Source: Serinus canaria (Eukaryota > Chordata > Aves > Passeriformes > Fringillidae). Taken from it: a DNA stretch of 64,000 nucleotides. Positions 60,831 through 64,000 of this stretch are shown piece after piece (positions within the stretch are counted from its first letter, which is position 1; every line of letters starts with the position of its first letter). The stretch lies in contig NC_066316.1 of the NCBI RefSeq assembly GCF_022539315.1, positions 97,086,179 to 97,150,178 of the forward strand. Reading direction: 5' to 3'. Under the pieces are notes generated by a model. That model ran no database searches. It was given only the letters and a program-made list of their open reading frames with translations, and was not told the DNA's origin. The position numbers were made by a program, and so were the translations under genes.

Positions 60831-61871
60831 TAAATGTGGGCTAATGCTTAATTTTACACCTTGCAGTACCAAGACTTTCAAAGACAAGGTGGGAGTTGCT
60901 GTCTTTGTGTTTAAGTGTTCTGATGAATTTGTCTATTAATTATTTTAACCCACATTTAATTCACTTCCATGTATTATATATTATAAAGATCTTCAGAGAA
61001 ACAGAATCAGAGTAACGTTTTAGAAAGTCTAGAACTTTTAAGAAAAGGCACACTGAAATTTTAAGCATATGCACAATGAAAGAAGAGAATTTTCCAGAAT
61101 TCAGCTCCCTGCTCTGGATCACATGCCTCCATTGTGGCTTAATTCCTGTTTCTGCACCATGCCTTCTCCACAGCACTGTTTTGTAGGCAGCCATAAGGAA
61201 GCAGGCCTCCCAAATTCCAGTCAAGCTCCCTCCTCCCCACCCCCTAACTTTGCCACACCTACTTCTCTAGCTTCTTGTAACATCCTGCTGGATTAGATCC
61301 TTGTGAATATCATGAGCTAGGTTTGGGTAGAGGTTTTTCAGCACCAAAACACGTCTTGCTTTTGCCACTGGATGAAATACAGCAGTAAGAAATCAAGGCA
61401 GCAGAAGCAATGTGCATACACATAGGCATGTGTCTGCATTCCCCTAGGAGAGCATTAATAGATGGGCTCAGTGCTTGGATGTGCCAGACTGGAAAAAATA
61501 ACTACAGGTCACCTAAGAAATATTTATATTGACTGTCATGATTAGAGTTTGCCTTTGTCAGAAAAATTAGCTTTCCTGTGAGCACCATAAACAAGAAAAC
61601 ATGGTGCATTTTCCTGATTTTCTTTTCCTTGAAAGCTAAAACTTTCAAACCCTGAAATATTTTGACTAAAAAGGAAAGTCCCACATTGGTATTAACATTC
61701 ATAAAATGTTTGTCTCCTTTATCTCCCTGAATAAGCTTTATTTGTATTTTTGGATCTCATTTTTTTGTCACTTCAATGACTTTCTGCTTACTACTGAGAC
61801 ACAACCCTGTAAGACTTTTCAGGAAATTCTGGAACTGAACAGCATGCACAGGCAGACACTTGCATTTATTT
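60831..61871. other. Unique noncoding DNA
   Basis: No gene or element was recognised. Confidence 0.5.
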
Positions 61872-61891
61872 GGGGGGGGGGGAGGGGTGGG
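61872..61891 (+). other. G run, G-quadruplex candidate
   Basis: The pattern is G11-A-G4-T-G3. The long first run can supply two tracts, giving four tracts with very short loops. The stretch is also liable to slippage and sequencing error, so its exact length is uncertain. Confidence 0.6.
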
Positions 61892-63364
61892 AAAGAAGGA
61901 CATGGAAGACAGGAGAAAATTGTAAATCACAAAATATATTGCAAAGAAAAAAAACTTAACCTTTACTAAAAATCTGATATTGTGTGTTTTTTAGAACAGC
62001 TAATAATTTTACATCACCTGGCACTATGAGCAATGACCCCAACAGTTCTATTGGCTGTTGTCATGGCATAATACAGTACTTTTAAGGAAGATAACTGACA
62101 CAGGATAATTACCAACACAATTACACTCACAACAAGGCCAGTGTTCTCCCCCTTCTTTAACAAGCAGATCCTCATCCTCCTTTCAAACAGTACAACTCTT
62201 TACTGTAGGCTTTTAGACATGAAGGGCCACACATAAAGGATTCATCAGGAAGCTTGCCAAAGTATTGTAATGGGAGGTAAAAGCTTAATTGCCTCACAGG
62301 TGAATGCCTCCAGTATGGATCTAAGCTGCAATGTCTTTAAAAGAACTCAATCAGTTGTTTTAATGCCATTATGCTTCAAATTTTAAGTGCAGACACTTAA
62401 GGAAAAAAATTCCCCAGTTCAGGTCTTTCTAGTAGCTCTTTATATTTGAATGACTGACACCTGTTAGCATAATTAGGTAATTAGTTTACTTTGAATTATT
62501 AAGGGAAAGATCTGAAATAATGAAAGCTGTAACAGAGCTGGAGGGCTTTATTATTTTTTCTCTTTCTTTTCTGGTTCAGCTGAAAACATAAAGAGCAAAT
62601 ACACAGAAACATATGGTTCTAACCTTCTTGAAGATAGGCCTGTGGGGGATTTTTCCAGGTTTGTGAAGTCAGCTCCAGGGTGATGTTATCCATTTTCAAA
62701 CATTTTCTTTCCCTGTTTAGCATTTTGAGTTCTCACAGATTTCTTACTCTCCCTGGTTTTGATAGGAATCAGTCATTGATTTATTGAACTATTTTAAGAA
62801 AAGATCATTCTACTGGTATTTTCACTTTGACCAAAACTGGGACAATGCTGCAGTTCTCATAAGGAGAAGACCTATTCTCATGAGATTTCTGACCTGATTT
62901 TCATAACAAAGAAGTTATTGAAAAACTTTTTTTGTGTTGCCTGAACCAAACCTTTTGAGATTCATGCCCTAGTAGAAGCATTTTGCTTTTAACGATTTCC
63001 CACTGATCTGTATAGTGAAGACAGTCTCTGTGCATTAAGAGCAGCTTGCAATACAATGGGATTTGAGAGCCAGTAGCTTCCCAAGCTTTGAAGCACCTGG
63101 CATAATAATGGATGTGCTGATGGATGACCTGATGTGTTACCCAGACAGAATATAGCCTATCAGCATTATACTGATGGATTCTTTCCAGTACCTAAAGGAG
63201 GAGATTTTGAAAGGAAGACCTATTTCAACTTCAAGGGAAAAACAATAGGGATGCAGAGCTGTGGGAGAATGATGTATTGCTGTTCTATAGTTTCTGCTTC
63301 TAGGTACAGATGTCAGAGTCTGAATGTTTCTTCTTCTCAAGTAAGCATTTTCAAAGGTTAATGA
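61892..63364. other. Unique noncoding DNA
   Basis: No gene or confident element was recognised. Confidence 0.5.
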
Positions 63365-64000
63365 GATGGAAGGCAAGAGGATGGGAGCTCACAATGTGTG
63401 CTTCCAGATCACAAAGTCAGACACATCCTGGGCTGCATCAAAGGTCAGGCAAGGTAGATGTGTCCCTCTACTCTGTTCTTCTGTAACCTGGAGTGTTGCA
63501 TCCAGCTCTGGCAACCCTAGCACAGAAAGGACATGGACCTCTTGGAGCAAGTCCAGAGGAGGTCACCAATTAATCATAGGGATGGAGCACCTCTCCTATG
63601 GGGAAAGGCTGAGGGAACTGGGTTTGCCCAGCCTGGAAAAGAAAAGGCTTTGGGGTGACCAAATTTCAGTGACCTAATTGCAGATCCTGATGGGATGGTC
63701 CTTTCCCTACAGGAAAGATAGGGCAAGAATATTTAAAAGAGCATCTAGTGACAGGAGTTGCTTTTTTTAATGTAAAAAATGTAACAATTTTTTTTTATTT
63801 CAAATTGAAAGAGAATAGGTTTAGATTAGATAATTGGAAGAAATTCTTTACTATGAGAGTGATGAGGCTTAGGAACAGGCTTCCCAGGGAATCTGTGGGT
63901 GCCTCATCCCTGGACGTTTTCAAGGCCATATTGGATAGGGCTCTGAGCAACCTGGTCTAGTGGAAGATGTCCCTGCTCATGGCAGGAGGGTTGGAGAAAG
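63365..64000 (+). mobile_element. CR1 LINE 3' part, cut by the window end
   Basis: Sense-strand CR1: CATCCTGGGCTGCATCAAAG, TGTTGCATCCAGCTCTGGCA, AGAAAGGACATGGACCTCTT, GCACCTCTCCTATGGGGAAA, CCCAGCCTGGAAAAGAAAAG, TAGGTTTAGATTAGATAATT, AAGAAATTCTTTACTATGAG and GGTCTAGTGGAAGATGTCCC. A T/A-rich insertion of a few tens of bases lies near 63,760-63,800. The last roughly 60 bp of the element should lie beyond the window. Its 3' wording (GGATAGGGCTCTGAGCA, AGTGGAAGATGTCCCTGC) is shared with the reversed copy at 57,789-58,680, so both likely belong to one subfamily. Short plus frames here are ORF2 remnants. Confidence 0.95.

Noticed and set aside
1..64000. CRISPR arrays, operons, tRNA or rRNA genes
   Set aside because: There are no regularly spaced repeats with unique spacers, no cloverleaf with a complete A and B box, and no rRNA-like segment. 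The MIR-like B box belongs to a SINE.

Overview
The window looks like a 64-kb stretch of avian nuclear DNA that is intergenic or deep-intronic. It is AT-rich, has no ORF I can link to a host protein, and its recognisable content is typical of birds: CR1 LINE copies cut at the 5' end, two families of avian endogenous-retrovirus LTRs, microsatellites, and a few worn pieces of much older SINE-like repeats. The species cannot be named from this. I had no alignment tool, so repeat families are assigned by reading against remembered consensus patterns, and boundaries are good to about 20-50 bp.

Layout. 1-9.3 kb is unique AT-rich DNA with a GC/CpG-richer patch near 4.2-4.5 kb, a possible MIR piece near 5.3 kb, a perfect 34-bp direct repeat near 8.3/8.5 kb and a 72-bp-period tandem repeat near 9.0 kb. 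A CR1 tail lies at 9.3-9.8 kb, and a nearly complete solo LTR at 11.6-12.6 kb. 12.6-24.2 kb is unique DNA with a CpG cluster near 19.8 kb. 24.2-28.5 kb is repeat-rich: a palindromic CArG-like site, two LTR pieces, a short CR1 tail abutting one of them, and the longest CR1 copy (26,975-28,505, minus strand), which keeps reverse-transcriptase remnants. 28.5-45.5 kb is mostly unique, with short tandem duplications at 39.6, 41.1 and 42.2 kb and a MIR-like piece at 43.5 kb. A second LTR sits at 45.5-45.9 kb. An 18-bp perfect hairpin lies at 49.4 kb, then a CR1 tail at 49.7 kb, a 35-nt A run at 50.4 kb and a MIR-like SINE at 51.1 kb. Two CR1 copies face each other tail to tail at 52.9-54.2 kb, followed by a compound TTA/TTG microsatellite. 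57.4 kb holds a G-rich purine tract. Two copies of what appears to be one CR1 subfamily lie in opposite orientation at 57.8-58.7 kb and 63.4-64.0 kb; the last runs off the window.

There is no gene set to describe as a pathway. No tRNA, rRNA, CRISPR array or operon was seen, and I found no convincing undescribed biological system. The best second looks are the 49.4-kb hairpin, the 8.3/8.5-kb perfect duplication, the MIR-like pieces, the palindromic CArG site and the two CpG-rich patches.
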